Shown: piece by piece, positions 1 to 8,678 of the stretch | Layout of the letters: each line of letters begins with the position of its first letter | Position numbering within the stretch: the stretch's first letter is position 1 | NCBI RefSeq assembly: GCF_027925445.1 | Contig: NZ_AP027149.1 | Span: 620,001 to 684,000 of the forward strand | DNA from: Methylocystis bryophila | GTDB lineage: Bacteria; Pseudomonadota; Alphaproteobacteria; Rhizobiales; Beijerinckiaceae | Direction of reading: 5' to 3' | DNA: 64,000 bases | Made by a program: the position numbers and the translations under genes | The notes under the pieces: model-generated | The model's database searches: none | The model's input: the letters and a program-made list of their open reading frames with translations, nothing else | Told to the model about the DNA's origin: nothing

Positions 1-1
1 T

Positions 2-262
2 CATCTGCTCAAATGGCGTTGTCAGCCCAATCTGCAGGGCGCCTCCTGGCGCGCGACGATCGACGTGCAACGGCTCGACATCGCCGATTTGCTCGAGGAC
101 AATCCAAGCCTCAAGAGCCTTCTGCCGGAGGTCGTCGCGCGCGCTTATCGAAAGGCGACCAAAGAGGCGGAGCGGGAAACGGGCTTGCCCGAGACGACCT
201 TTCCCGCGGTTTGCCCCTGGAGCTTCGAGACGGCGACGGACGCGGGCTTCTGGCCAGAGTGA
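2..262 (+). CDS. DUF29 family protein, C-terminal part
   Basis: The reading frame is open from the window edge and ends at a TGA at 260-262; the true start lies outside. The visible 86 residues begin HLLKWRCQPN and run through a segment with GASWRAT, LLEDNPSLKS and a tail with ETGLPETTFP and CPWSF. This is the pattern of the C-terminal half of DUF29 proteins, small cytoplasmic proteins of unknown function that are common in alphaproteobacteria and cyanobacteria and often multicopy. An internal ATG at 65 would give only 65 residues and would cut the conserved region, so it is not the start. The assignment rests on remembered family pattern, not on a search. Confidence 0.75.
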   Translation, partial: HLLKWRCQPNLQGASWRATIDVQRLDIADLLEDNPSLKSLLPEVVARAYRKATKEAERETGLPETTFPAVCPWSFETATDAGFWPE

Positions 263-627
263 TGGATGGGAGCCACGCGAGTGCGCGCGCGACGCTTCCC
301 TCGACGACATCGCGGCCGATCAGAGCTTGATAGGAGAGGAAAGCGGCGCAATCTCTGGATTGCCGTTACTATAGTCGACTTCTTAGCCCTTGCGCGGATG
401 ACGATCGACATCCTGCCGGCATCAACGACAAAGGTCGAGCTTGTCCGAACATTTCCTGCAAAGTAACTGTGGCCGCTAGGCAACATATCACGGACAATCG
501 ACAAAATCGGAAGACAGTTCCGCGTTTTCTATGTCTATGGACGTCAGATCAGCGTTAGCTTTCTTATAGGTCCTTACAGCGGAAGCCGCCGACCTTTGCG
601 GGACTTTCGCTCGAGAAGGAACGGCGA
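263..627. other. Intergenic region without a supported gene
   Basis: This is 365 bp between the DUF29 tail and the outer-membrane protein gene. Base composition drops from about 350 to 560, which suits a promoter region for the downstream gene. Short frames on both strands have no start with a ribosome binding site and no recognisable sequence. No strong palindrome or terminator was seen. Confidence 0.5.
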
Positions 628-2460
628 ATGAAAATGCCCGCTTCCAACCTCCCCTTCGCGCCTGCGGCGCTCGCGCCGAACTTGCGCAAGAGTGGCTTTT
701 GCTCCTTGCTCCTCGCGAGCGCGCTCGTCTGCGCGTCGCCTTCCGCGCAGGCCGCCGACCTCGCCCTCCCTGCCCTGAAGGATGCGCCGGTCTTCAAGGC
801 TCCGCTTCCCTTTGAACTCGAGTTCGGCGCGCGCTACTTTTACAGCACGGGCTATTATCGCGGCGATCTGTTCGACGCCGAGCAGACGGCCGCCAAAGTC
901 TCGCGCCTGACCTACGGCAATCTCGATGCGCATGCGGCGGAAAGCTTCTTCCGTCTCGATCATGAGACGGGCCTCTTCCTGAAGGGCTATCTCGGCGGGG
1001 GCTCGATCGTCGGCGGTCATCTGAGCGACGAGGACTTTCCGCCTCACGTGCATGACGAGGGAGAGGCTTCGCCTTATTCCAAGACAGTGGATCCGCAAAG
1101 CGGCGGCTCGCTGCAGTATGGGTCGATCGACGCTGGCTTCAACCTTTTGCGAACGTCGCAATTTCGAGTGGGGCCTTTCGTCGGCTATCACTATTTTCGC
1201 GAGCGCATGAACAGCTTTGGCTGCGTGCAGGTCGCTTTCGACCCGGAGACTTGCCTCCTCCATCCGACGCCCTCGACGCTCGATGTGCTCGACGAGGACG
1301 CCCGCTGGCATTCCTTGCGGCTCGGCCTTTCGGGTCGCGTCGTTGTCATGCCGGGCCTGAATTTCGACGCCGAGGTCGCCTGGGCGCACAATTGGCTCAA
1401 AGGCGCGGACTACCACAATTTGCGGCCCGAGATCTGGGGCGCGCGCGACGACGGCGACGGCAATGGCTTCCAGGCCGAAGCCTTGTTGAGCTACGATCTC
1501 ACGCGCGCGCTGAGCGTCGGCGTCGGCGGGCGTTATTGGTATTTCGACGGCGGCTCGGGTCTGACCCATTGGGAACGAACGCCCAAGGGCGGCGCGCCCG
1601 CCCCGCAACGCGCTGTCTCGGAACGCTACGGCATGTTTGTGCAGACGGCCTACAAGCTCGGAGGCGCAGAGGCTGCGGCCGCTCCCTTCGGCGGCTTCTC
1701 CGCTCCTCGAACCGCCGCCGAAGATTGGGCCGGCTTCTATCTCGGGCCGAACGTCGGTTACGGCACGGGCGCCAGCACGGCCTATTTCGCGCCGATCACG
1801 CCGGGCGCGTTCGACCTCGCGGCCGCGGGAAATGCGCCGGGCTCGCAATCCTTCTCATCTGCGGGCTTCGTCGGGGGCGGTCAGCTGGGTTACAACTATC
1901 CGCTAAGCCGGAATGCGCTCCTGGGCGTGGAGACCGACTTCGATTACGCCCATATCGGCGGCTCGCAGGGCTATGATTACTTCGGGCATAACGTGAGCTC
2001 GATGCAGAGGGCGCAATGGCTGGGGACGACCCGTCTGCGGCTCGGATGGCTGCCCGGCGCCGGCGCGCTGATGCTTTATGCGACGGGCGGCCTCGCCTAT
2101 GGCGGCGTCACGGCGAGCGCGGGCGTTCAAGACGGCTCGCAGTACATGTATGGACAGATGTCGAGCGCCTCGCTCGGCTGGGCCTTGGGGGGAGGCGCGG
2201 AACTTGCGGTCGCCCCGAACGTGACCCTGAGGGTGGAATATCTCCATGTCGATCTCGGAAAGCGCGCTTTCGTCATGCGAGATTACGGCGCGTCATCCGC
2301 CGAGGAGGCGGAGGACGAAGAGGAGCAGGAGGAGGAGCTGCAGCATGCGACGGCGTTCCACGTTCGGACGCGCGCGCAGAGCAATCTCGTCCGCCTCGGC
2401 GTGACTTACCACCTCGATCTCTTCAATCCCGAGACGGCGCCTGTCCTAGCCTCCTATTGA
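628..2460 (+). CDS. Outer-membrane protein with two fused beta-barrel regions (Omp25-like C-terminal half)
   Basis: A 610-aa precursor with ATG at 628 behind a GAAGGAA-type ribosome binding site. The signal peptide ends near AQA-AD (about residue 43). Residues about 60-345 form a series of amphipathic strands with aromatic ends (for example GARYFYSTGY, GPFVGYHYF, VGGRYWYFDGG) that look like one barrel. After a short linker, about residue 365 onward begins WAGFYLGPNVGYG and continues to a final aromatic/hydrophobic strand (VRLGVTYHLDLF), which is typical of the Omp25/RopB/Hbp family of alphaproteobacterial 8-stranded porin-like proteins. Family members usually carry only the second part (about 200-260 aa). 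A very acidic stretch (EEAEDEEEQEEE) sits in the last predicted surface loop. Function is unknown beyond outer-membrane location. Confidence 0.8.
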   Translation: MKMPASNLPFAPAALAPNLRKSGFCSLLLASALVCASPSAQAADLALPALKDAPVFKAPLPFELEFGARYFYSTGYYRGDLFDAEQTAAKVSRLTYGNLDAHAAESFFRLDHETGLFLKGYLGGGSIVGGHLSDEDFPPHVHDEGEASPYSKTVDPQSGGSLQYGSIDAGFNLLRTSQFRVGPFVGYHYFRERMNSFGCVQVAFDPETCLLHPTPSTLDVLDEDARWHSLRLGLSGRVVVMPGLNFDAEVAWAHNWLKGADYHNLRPEIWGARDDGDGNGFQAEALLSYDLTRALSVGVGGRYWYFDGGSGLTHWERTPKGGAPAPQRAVSERYGMFVQTAYKLGGAEAAAAPFGGFSAPRTAAEDWAGFYLGPNVGYGTGASTAYFAPITPGAFDLAAAGNAPGSQSFSSAGFVGGGQLGYNYPLSRNALLGVETDFDYAHIGGSQGYDYFGHNVSSMQRAQWLGTTRLRLGWLPGAGALMLYATGGLAYGGVTASAGVQDGSQYMYGQMSSASLGWALGGGAELAVAPNVTLRVEYLHVDLGKRAFVMRDYGASSAEEAEDEEEQEEELQHATAFHVRTRAQSNLVRLGVTYHLDLFNPETAPVLASY

Positions 2461-2591
2461 GGCGAAGGGTCGGAGCGAGATTTCGGCGCCGCTGCAAGGC
2501 GTCGCGATTTCCTTCGAATCGCCCACTTTCGATATGATGATCTCAGGGAATCAGGCTGGCGCTGACTCCGGCCGCCAAAAGGATTTCCTCG

Positions 2592-3395
2592 ATGAAAAGA
2601 CCTTCACGCCTTGCTTCCGTCCTCGCCGCGACGCTACTCGCCGGCCTCGTCCTCGCCCCGGCCGCGAAGGCCGCGCGCTGCGGCAATGGCGCCGCCGGAT
2701 TCGACTCCTGGAAGGAGGCCTATGCGCAGGAGGCGCGCGCCGCCGGCCATAGCCAACAGGCGGTCGACGCCCTGCTGGACACGCACTACAATCACCCGAC
2801 GATTGGCGCCGACCGCGGCCAGCACAGCTTTCACCTTTCGCTCGACGATTTTCTCGCCAAGCGAGGCGGCCCGGTCATCGCCTCCAGGGGCCGCTCCTAC
2901 AAGCAACGCCTGGCGCCCCTCTTCGATAATATCGAGGCCCGCTACGGCGTCCCGCCGGGACCGCTTCTCGCGATCTGGGGCATGGAAACGGGTTTCGGCT
3001 CGGTGCACGGCAATCAGCACGCCCTCTCCGCCATTGCGACGCTCGCCTATGACTGCCGCCGCAGCGAATATTTCACCGATCAGCTCAACGCCTTCCTGAC
3101 GCTGATCGACCGCGGCAGGGTCGACCCGGGCGCGCGCGGCTCCATGCACGGCGAGATCGGCCAGACGCAGTTCCTGCCCAAGAATATTCTGGAATATGGC
3201 GTCGGCGGCAGTCTGGAGGCCTCGAGCGCCGCGCTGATGTCGACCGCGAATTTCCTCCACGCGCATGGCTGGCGCGCTGGCGCCGGTTATCAGCCGGGCG
3301 AGCCCAATTTCGCGGCGATCCAGGCCTGGAACGCGGCGCCCGTCTATGAAAAGGCCATTGCGCTGATCGGCAATAAGATCGACCGTACCGAGTGA
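2592..3395 (+). CDS. Lytic murein transglycosylase, MltB-like
   Basis: A 267-aa periplasmic precursor with a signal peptide (MKRPSRLASV... to about residue 27, AKA-AR). It matches the SLT/MltB-type lytic transglycosylase family: the presumed catalytic Glu lies in IWGMETGFGS, followed by AIATLAYDCRR, the GSMHGEIGQTQF segment that lines the active cleft, and NFLHAHGWRAG. Such enzymes cleave the MurNAc-GlcNAc bond in peptidoglycan with formation of 1,6-anhydroMurNAc. It is shorter than E. coli MltB (about 360 aa) and lacks the C-terminal peptidoglycan-binding domain seen in many alphaproteobacterial homologues. The ATG at 2592 is the first residue of a convincing signal peptide. Confidence 0.88.
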   Translation: MKRPSRLASVLAATLLAGLVLAPAAKAARCGNGAAGFDSWKEAYAQEARAAGHSQQAVDALLDTHYNHPTIGADRGQHSFHLSLDDFLAKRGGPVIASRGRSYKQRLAPLFDNIEARYGVPPGPLLAIWGMETGFGSVHGNQHALSAIATLAYDCRRSEYFTDQLNAFLTLIDRGRVDPGARGSMHGEIGQTQFLPKNILEYGVGGSLEASSAALMSTANFLHAHGWRAGAGYQPGEPNFAAIQAWNAAPVYEKAIALIGNKIDRTE

Positions 3396-3405
3396 CGGCC
3401 TTGTT

Positions 3406-4011
3406 TTGACGCGGCGTCTTTATCTTCCTGGCGCGGGCGGGAGCGCCAAATTCTGGCGACCCATTGCGTCACGGCTCAACGACGGCGCCGATCAGCGGAT
3501 GTTCGCCTGGCCGGGGCTGGGCGACGAGCCGCCCGAGCCGAAGGTCAATGGCGTGGACGACCTAATCGACCTGGTGGAAGCGGAGCTTGACGCGCCTGCC
3601 GACCTGATCGCCCAATCGATGGGTGGGCTGATTGCCGTCCGCGCATTGCTTCGGCGACCCGATAAAGTCCGCCGCCTCGTTCTGACGGCGGCGTCGGTCG
3701 GTCTGCACGCGCGAGCCTTTGGCGGCTGCGACTGGCTGCCCGACTATCTGAGGGCCTATCCCAAGGCGGCTTCTTGGGTTGGAGCGCCGATCGGGGATCT
3801 CTCGGACGAGTTGAGGACGATCGCGAGCCCCGTCCTGCTGTTATGGGGAGATTCGGACCCGATCAGTCCCCCCGCGGTCGGAATCTATCTCACAACCCTG
3901 TTTCCAAACGCCGCTCTTCACCTCATTCCCGGCGGCGATCACGACCTCGCGCAAACGCACGCGCCGATTGTCGCCGGATTGATACGCCAGCATCTCGGCG
4001 CCGAGAGTTAA
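3406..4011 (+). CDS. Small alpha/beta hydrolase
   Basis: A 201-aa protein starting with a TTG at 3406, 10 bp after the transglycosylase stop; no ATG lies near. The nucleophile elbow is AQSMGG (Ser in G/A-x-S-x-G), the acid is probably in LLWGDSDPISP and the histidine in IPGGDHDLAQ. This is the order Ser-Asp-His of alpha/beta hydrolases. The oxyanion region near the N-terminus reads LPGAGGSAKFW. At 201 aa it has a minimal cap. Substrate is unknown. The stop overlaps by 4 bp the stop of the convergent AraC gene. It may be co-transcribed with the transglycosylase because of the short gap. Confidence 0.82.
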   Translation: MTRRLYLPGAGGSAKFWRPIASRLNDGADQRMFAWPGLGDEPPEPKVNGVDDLIDLVEAELDAPADLIAQSMGGLIAVRALLRRPDKVRRLVLTAASVGLHARAFGGCDWLPDYLRAYPKAASWVGAPIGDLSDELRTIASPVLLLWGDSDPISPPAVGIYLTTLFPNAALHLIPGGDHDLAQTHAPIVAGLIRQHLGAES

Positions 4012-4904
4012 CGCTCCGCCTCCGCTGCCATGTTGGCGCGCAGGGCCGCGCCGTCGCGACCTGGCGGCACGCCGAACATGCGACGGTAATCGCGGGTGAA
4101 CTGCGCCGGGCTTTCATAGCCGATCGCATAGCCGACCGAAGCCACCGGGCCCTCCGCCAGCATGAGGCGACGGGCTTCCTGCAAGCGAATGCGCTTTTGG
4201 AACTGAATGGGCGTGAGCGTCGTCACCGCCTTGAAATGGCGGTGAAAGCTCGGCACGCTCATATTCGCGAGCGCCGCCAGATCCGCAACGAGCAGCGGTT
4301 CGGCGAAATGATTGCGAATCCAGGCAGTGGCGCAGCCACTGCGGGCGGCATGGCTGTCCGCGAGGCCGAGCTGACGCAATGTCGGCCCCAATCGGCCGCA
4401 GAGCAGCCGCCAGACGATTTCGCGTTGGATCAATGGCGCGAGCACCGGCAAGTCCCGAGGCGCATCGAGCAAGGTCAACAATCGCGTGAGAGGTTCGCAT
4501 AAATCCGGGTCGAGATCGGCCGTCGTCAGCGCGGCGATCGTTGGCGCGTCGGCCAACGCTTGCGCTTGTTCGATCAACATCTCCGACACGATCGCCGGAC
4601 TAATGGCGAGGCTGAACGCGAGATAGGGTCGGTCCGCCGACGCCTCGACAATCCGCGCGGTGACCGGAACGTCGATCGAGGCGAGCAGTCCCTGACCGGC
4701 GTGGTAGCGAAAGCTGCGCTCGCCCAGCACGCTGATTTTGGCGCCCTGCGCGACGACGCAGAAGGAGGGACGATAAACGGAGCGAATGACGCCACTGGGG
4801 GACTCTGTGCGGCTCAGCGCCAAGCCGTCCAACGGCGTCTCGCGGCCGAAGCGACGATATTGGCGATCGAGGAGGGGAATTAGAGCGCCGAAGGGATTCT
4901 GCAT
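4008..4904 (-). CDS. AraC-family transcriptional regulator (YqhC-like)
   Basis: A 298-aa regulator. Residues 1-185 form the AraC N-terminal-type ligand domain (SPSGVIRSVYRPSFCVVAQGAK and YLAFSLAIS); residues about 195-290 carry the two helix-turn-helix motifs (LLVADLAALANMSVPSFHRHFKA; VGYAIGYESPAQFTRDYRRMFG). In enterobacteria the related YqhC senses aldehydes and activates neighbouring aldehyde reductase genes. Here an aldo/keto reductase gene is transcribed divergently from 5065, and two direct repeats spaced by 21 bp lie between them at 4968-4999. That makes the reductase the likely target. The start ATG at 4904 is the only one that gives a full N-terminal domain. Confidence 0.88.
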   Translation of the reverse strand: MQNPFGALIPLLDRQYRRFGRETPLDGLALSRTESPSGVIRSVYRPSFCVVAQGAKISVLGERSFRYHAGQGLLASIDVPVTARIVEASADRPYLAFSLAISPAIVSEMLIEQAQALADAPTIAALTTADLDPDLCEPLTRLLTLLDAPRDLPVLAPLIQREIVWRLLCGRLGPTLRQLGLADSHAARSGCATAWIRNHFAEPLLVADLAALANMSVPSFHRHFKAVTTLTPIQFQKRIRLQEARRLMLAEGPVASVGYAIGYESPAQFTRDYRRMFGVPPGRDGAALRANMAAEAER

Positions 4905-4967
4905 GACTGTATCTTAGAGCGCGTCCCGCGCGCGTGGAATGACGCGATCTCCCTTGCGGGGGGCGTT

Positions 4968-4999
4968 TGATAGGATCGCGCAAGAATCTGAGAGGATCG
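4968..4999. promoter_or_regulatory. Candidate AraC-type operator: two direct repeats 21 bp apart
   Basis: The sequences TGATAGGATCG (4968-4978) and TGAGAGGATCG (4989-4999) match at 10 of 11 positions and are offset by 21 bp, two helical turns, in the same orientation. This is the geometry of AraC-family binding sites. They lie between the AraC-like gene (start 4904) and the divergent aldo/keto reductase (start 5065). Function is inferred from position and geometry only. Confidence 0.45.
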
Positions 5000-5064
5000 G
5001 CGTCGCGGCCAAGGCGTGGTGAAGACTATCACGGCTTCATCCCACCCCAATAGCGGAGGCCCCT

Positions 5065-6084
5065 ATGCGCATGCGTCCCCTTGGCCAGAGCGGCCTATTC
5101 GTTTCCGAACTTTGCCTCGGAACCATGACCTTCGGCGGCGCCGAAGGCATGTGGGGCCAAATCGGGCGACTTCGACAAGAAGAAGCCGACGCTCTCGTCG
5201 GCGCCGCGCTGAGCGCTGGCGTCAACTTCATCGACACGGCGAATATCTACGCCGGCGGCGAAAGCGAACGCATCCTCGGTCAATCTCTAAGGAATCTCCG
5301 CGTCAATCGCGACGACGTGGTGATCGCGACCAAGGTGCTGGGTCCGATGGGCGAGGGCCCCAATGCGCGCGGCGCGTCCCGCCGCCATATTCTCGATCAA
5401 TGCAAAGCCAGTCTGGAGCGGCTCGGGCTCGAATACATCGACCTTTATCAAATTCACGGCTTCGATCCGGCGACGCCGATCGTGGAAACTCTAGAGGCGC
5501 TCGACACGCTCGTCCGCCAGGGATTCGTTCGCTATGTCGGCCTTTCCAACTGGGCCGCCTGGCGGATCATGAAGGCGGTTGGCGTCGTCGAGTCGCGCCG
5601 GCTGGCGCCGATCTTGTCGCTGCAAGCCTATTATTCGATCGCGGGCCGCGATCTCGAGCGGGAGATCACGCCCATGTTGCTGTCGGAGAAGATCGGTCTG
5701 ATGGTTTGGAGCCCGCTCGCCGGCGGCCTCCTTTCGGGCAAATACGACCGCGACGGCAAGGGCGCCGACGGTCGACGCGCGACCTTCGATTTTCCGCCGG
5801 TGGATCGAGACCGCGGCTTTGCGGCGATCGAGACAATGCGCGCGATCGCCGAGGCGAAGGGAGCGAGCGTCGCGCAGATCGCGCTTGCTTGGCTCCTGCA
5901 CCAGGATGTCGTGACCAGCGTGATCGTCGGGGCGAAGCGCGTCGAGCAGCTTCAAGAGAATATCGGCGCCACGCAGGTGGCTCTCGACGCCTCCGAACTC
6001 GCTGCGCTTGACGCCGTCAGCCGACTGCCAGCGGAATATCCGGGATGGATGCTGGAGCGACAGGGCGCGTATCGGGCCACATGA
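5065..6084 (+). CDS. Aldo/keto reductase
   Basis: A 339-aa NADPH-dependent reductase of the AKR superfamily, closest to the YajO/YghZ-like group. The catalytic tetrad is visible: Asp in FIDTANIYAGG, Tyr a few residues later in the same segment, Lys in VIATKVLGP, and His in YQIHGFDP. The substrate strand VRYVGLSNW and the cofactor end VIVGAKRVEQLQEN are present. The start ATG at 5065 is preceded by GGAGG at short distance (agcggaggcccct). It reduces aldehydes or ketones to alcohols in the cytoplasm; the natural substrate cannot be read from sequence. The divergent AraC-type regulator suggests induction by an aldehyde. Confidence 0.92.
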   Translation: MRMRPLGQSGLFVSELCLGTMTFGGAEGMWGQIGRLRQEEADALVGAALSAGVNFIDTANIYAGGESERILGQSLRNLRVNRDDVVIATKVLGPMGEGPNARGASRRHILDQCKASLERLGLEYIDLYQIHGFDPATPIVETLEALDTLVRQGFVRYVGLSNWAAWRIMKAVGVVESRRLAPILSLQAYYSIAGRDLEREITPMLLSEKIGLMVWSPLAGGLLSGKYDRDGKGADGRRATFDFPPVDRDRGFAAIETMRAIAEAKGASVAQIALAWLLHQDVVTSVIVGAKRVEQLQENIGATQVALDASELAALDAVSRLPAEYPGWMLERQGAYRAT

Positions 6085-6130
6085 GGAGTGCGGGCCAATC
6101 CCCTCATCCTGACGCGGCGCGGTTTGCCTA

Positions 6131-6242
6131 GATCACGATGCGTTTGAGCGGAATCGCTCAAACGCAGAAAACGTGATCGCTTCTAAAAGCTTAGAGCGCG
6201 ATTGGCGCGAAAAACCGGTCCCCACTTTTTCGCATCGCGCTC
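6131..6242 (+). repeat. Dispersed repeat family B, full copy
   Basis: This copy consists of two consecutive nested hairpins. Hairpin 1 has outer arms GATCACG/CGTGATC and inner arms GCGTTTGAGC/GCTCAAACGC. Hairpin 2 has arms AGCGCGAT/ATCGCGCT enclosing GCGAAAAA/TTTTTCGC. A near copy lies at 23047-23159, with partial copies near 20105 and 44145. It contains no reading frame. Confidence 0.85.
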
Positions 6243-6304
6243 TTGCGCAAGGACATCAGAATCGGTCGACCTCGGCGAGAGATCGACCGTTTCAAAGAAA
6301 AGAC

Positions 6305-6886
6305 TCAGCAGCTCGGCGCAAATCCCTCGAGCCGAGCGCAAGCCTGCGAGGTCGTCACGACATCGGCGAATTCATCGGCGAGCGTCGCTAGGTGCACGCG
6401 ATGAGCTTGCTCCGCCGGAACGATCCCGTCTCCCAAGACATCGGGAAGATCACAGCAATCACAAGCATCGCCGACGACCGTCACGCGCCATCCGAGATTG
6501 GCGCCCGAGCGCGTTGTCGACGAGACGCACATGTCGGTCCTCATGCCGAAAAGCACGAGCTCTCCGGCGCCCAGCCGGTGCAGGCGCGCGGAGAGATCTG
6601 TGCCGATAAAGGCGCTGTTGACTGACTTGTCGACCAGCTCCTCGCCATCTTGCGGCGCGAAGCCCGGACGAAATCCGTGGCCCGGGTGCGCGTGGTGAAA
6701 GCACGACTGAGCATTCGCCGAAGAATTGATGACATGGATAATCGGCAGCTTCTTCGCCCGCCATGCGGTCAGTAGAGCGAGGCCGTTCCGATCGAGATCT
6801 GCGTTCCAACGCCGCGGTCGACCCGGAAGATCGAAGGCCTGCTGCATATCGATCGGGATGAGGACGGCAGCTTGTGGTTCGAACAT
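6305..6886 (-). CDS. Isochorismatase-family cysteine hydrolase
   Basis: A 193-aa protein using the ATG at 6886 (MFEPQAAVLIPIDMQQAF); a longer frame upstream to 7033 has no family similarity and runs into non-coding sequence. The catalytic triad of the family is visible: Asp in PIDMQQAF, Lys in DKSVNSAFIG and Cys in RTDMCVSSTTR. Relatives include nicotinamidases, ureidoacrylate and N-carbamoylsarcosine amidases; none of these can be chosen here. It is a single-gene unit, with repeat B downstream. Confidence 0.86.
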   Translation of the reverse strand: MFEPQAAVLIPIDMQQAFDLPGRPRRWNADLDRNGLALLTAWRAKKLPIIHVINSSANAQSCFHHAHPGHGFRPGFAPQDGEELVDKSVNSAFIGTDLSARLHRLGAGELVLFGMRTDMCVSSTTRSGANLGWRVTVVGDACDCCDLPDVLGDGIVPAEQAHRVHLATLADEFADVVTTSQACARLEGFAPSC

Positions 6887-7053
6887 GGGCGCTCGCTGAG
6901 GCGCTCTTCGCGCGAGAGTGGAGGGCTGACGCTCCCTCAATTTCGTCTCATAGGCAAGTCGACCGGTCGGGTCGGCTCGACGGCACGAGGCCGCCTGCGT
7001 CAGGCTGGAATATGTTATATCGAGCTCGCGCAATATCCCCTTTCACGAGCGCG

Positions 7054-7088
7054 TGTCACGGAAAAGCGCGAAGCAGTTTGCCGTGACA
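7054..7088 (+). repeat. Partial repeat of family A (hairpin 1 core)
   Basis: The arms TGTCACGG and CCGTGACA flank a core like that of family A hairpin 1 (AAAAGCGCGAAGC). Hairpin 2 is missing. It lies about 50 bp upstream of the methyltransferase start and so may be in its leader. Confidence 0.6.
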
Positions 7089-7137
7089 GGCCGCAATTTT
7101 TTGCTCTAGGCCATCGCGCCCGACGGAGAGCACATCG

Positions 7138-7803
7138 ATGACCGATTCGAGAGCGGCGCAGGTCGCGAGCTGGTCCAAAAACGCTGAAAACTGGACTGCG
7201 GCCGTGCGGAGCGATGCGATCGCGAGCCGGCGCGAGGCGACCAACGCCGCGATCCTCGCCGCGGCCCTCGCCGCGCCGCTCGGGAAAACGCTCGATGTCG
7301 GCTGCGGCGAAGGATGGCTGTGTCGGGAATTACGAAATTCGACTCAGGAGATTGTCGGCGTCGATGTTTCGCCCGAGCTCATCTCGCGCGCCAGGGAAGA
7401 AGGCGGCGCGACCTATGATGTTCTGAGCTACGCCGAGCTTTGCGCGGAGCCCGCGCGGGCGGGAAAAGATTTCGATACGATCGTCTGCAATTTCTCGCTG
7501 CTCGACGACCGGCTGGAGCCGATTTGCGACGCGCTCGCCGCGATCTCGACTCCTAAAGCCCGTCTGTTGATCCAAACGCTTCATCCGCTCGCATTTGCGC
7601 CGCCCTATGAAGACGGATGGCGAATCGAAAGCTTCGAAAGCTTCGGCGGCGAGAAATGGGCGCCGATGCCATATTTCGCGCGAACGCTCGGCTCTTGGAT
7701 CGAGGCGATATCCAAGAGGTGGGACTTGAAGCGGCTCCTGGAGCCCAAAATTCCGTCGGCGCCGATTCCCGCTTCCCTGCTGCTCGTCGCGGAGCGACGC
7801 TGA
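7138..7803 (+). CDS. Class I SAM-dependent methyltransferase
   Basis: A 221-aa cytoplasmic protein of the Methyltransf_11/25 type. Motif I is TLDVGCGEGWLCREL, followed by the acidic ribose-binding end GVDVSPELI, motif II-like FDTIVCNFSLLDD and a post-motif ARLLIQTLHPL. The fold is complete for a Rossmann methyltransferase without extra domains. Substrate is unknown. It stands alone between repeat-bearing DNA and a WYL regulator. The N-terminal segment (AAQVASWSKNAENWTAAVRS) resembles that of small-molecule methyltransferases and supports the ATG at 7138. Confidence 0.86.
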   Translation: MTDSRAAQVASWSKNAENWTAAVRSDAIASRREATNAAILAAALAAPLGKTLDVGCGEGWLCRELRNSTQEIVGVDVSPELISRAREEGGATYDVLSYAELCAEPARAGKDFDTIVCNFSLLDDRLEPICDALAAISTPKARLLIQTLHPLAFAPPYEDGWRIESFESFGGEKWAPMPYFARTLGSWIEAISKRWDLKRLLEPKIPSAPIPASLLLVAERR

Positions 7804-7914
7804 GCCTGCCGCGTGCGACGGTTCGGGGAATCCAATAGCGGAGGAGACAAGCGCGTCGACGCTGGCCTTGTCTTGCGACGCGGGGCCTGAGCGCGGATTT
7901 TTGGAATCTCAGGG

Positions 7915-8610
7915 ATGTCTCGTTCACATCGCCTTCTTCGCCTGATTGAAGTCCTGCGACGTCACAGACGGCCGGTCAGCGGCGCGAAGCTGGCGTTCGA
8001 GCTGGAAGTCAGCCTTCGTTCGATTTATCGCGACGTCGCCACGCTTCGAGCACAGGGCGCGGATATAGAGGGCGAGGCTGGCGTCGGTTACATTCTTCGC
8101 CCCGGTTTCCTGCTGCCGCCGCTCATGTTCTCCGAAGAAGAAATTGAAGCGGTGGTTCTGGGCGCAAGCTGGGTGTCGAGCCGAGCGGACGCTCCGCTTG
8201 GCAGCGCGGCGCGGAACGCATTGGCGAAGATCGCCGCCGTTCTGCCGCCCGATCTGCGGATCGATTTTGAGGCCACAAGCCTCCTGATCGGGCCCTCGAC
8301 GGCCCCAAAAGACCACAGCCCTCATCTTCCATCGCTTCGTAGAGCGGTTCGGGCCGAACGCAAGATCGTCATCCGCTACCGCGACGAGAAAGGGCAGGAC
8401 AGCGAGCGAACCCTATGGCCTATCGCTCTCGTCTTTTTCGATGACTGTCGCATCGTGGTGGCGTGGTGCGAGCTGCGAAAAGAATTCCGCCATTTCCGCA
8501 GTGACCGCATTATCTCGATCCAAGAGACGGAAACGCGTTACCCGAAGCGTCGGCGCAGCCTCGTGAGGGAATGGCGCGCGGCGCAGGGGATATCGTCCGA
8601 GGACCTTTGA
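7915..8610 (+). CDS. YafY-type transcriptional regulator (HTH_11 + WYL)
   Basis: A 231-aa regulator. Residues about 5-60 are a winged helix (HRLLRLIEVLRRHRRPVSGA, SLRSIYRDVATLRAQGADIEG, GYILRPGF). Residues about 130-205 are a WYL domain (RAERKIVIRYRDEKGQ, RTLWPIALVFF, VVAWCELRKEFRHFRSDRI). The WYL domain is a ligand-binding, Sm-like fold known to bind nucleic acid or small effectors. It is followed after 68 bp by a VOC-family gene on the same strand, a pairing often met in alphaproteobacteria, so it probably controls that gene. Confidence 0.9.
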   Translation: MSRSHRLLRLIEVLRRHRRPVSGAKLAFELEVSLRSIYRDVATLRAQGADIEGEAGVGYILRPGFLLPPLMFSEEEIEAVVLGASWVSSRADAPLGSAARNALAKIAAVLPPDLRIDFEATSLLIGPSTAPKDHSPHLPSLRRAVRAERKIVIRYRDEKGQDSERTLWPIALVFFDDCRIVVAWCELRKEFRHFRSDRIISIQETETRYPKRRRSLVREWRAAQGISSEDL

Positions 8611-8678
8611 AGGATGCTGACGGAATCTGACACGAGCCGACGCTAGTGTTTCGGATGTCCGTTGCGCAAGAGGTCCCC

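Noticed and set aside
266..466. Frame of 66 codons after the DUF29 tail.
   Set aside because: No ribosome binding site, no recognisable sequence, and a drop in G+C that suits non-coding DNA.
574..1848. Long minus-strand frame of 424 codons across the outer-membrane protein gene.
   Set aside because: It is the antisense shadow of a strongly coding frame; high G+C removes stops.
6887..7033. A 49-residue N-terminal extension of the isochorismatase-like protein.
   Set aside because: Sequence has no family similarity and the ATG at 6886 gives the normal start.
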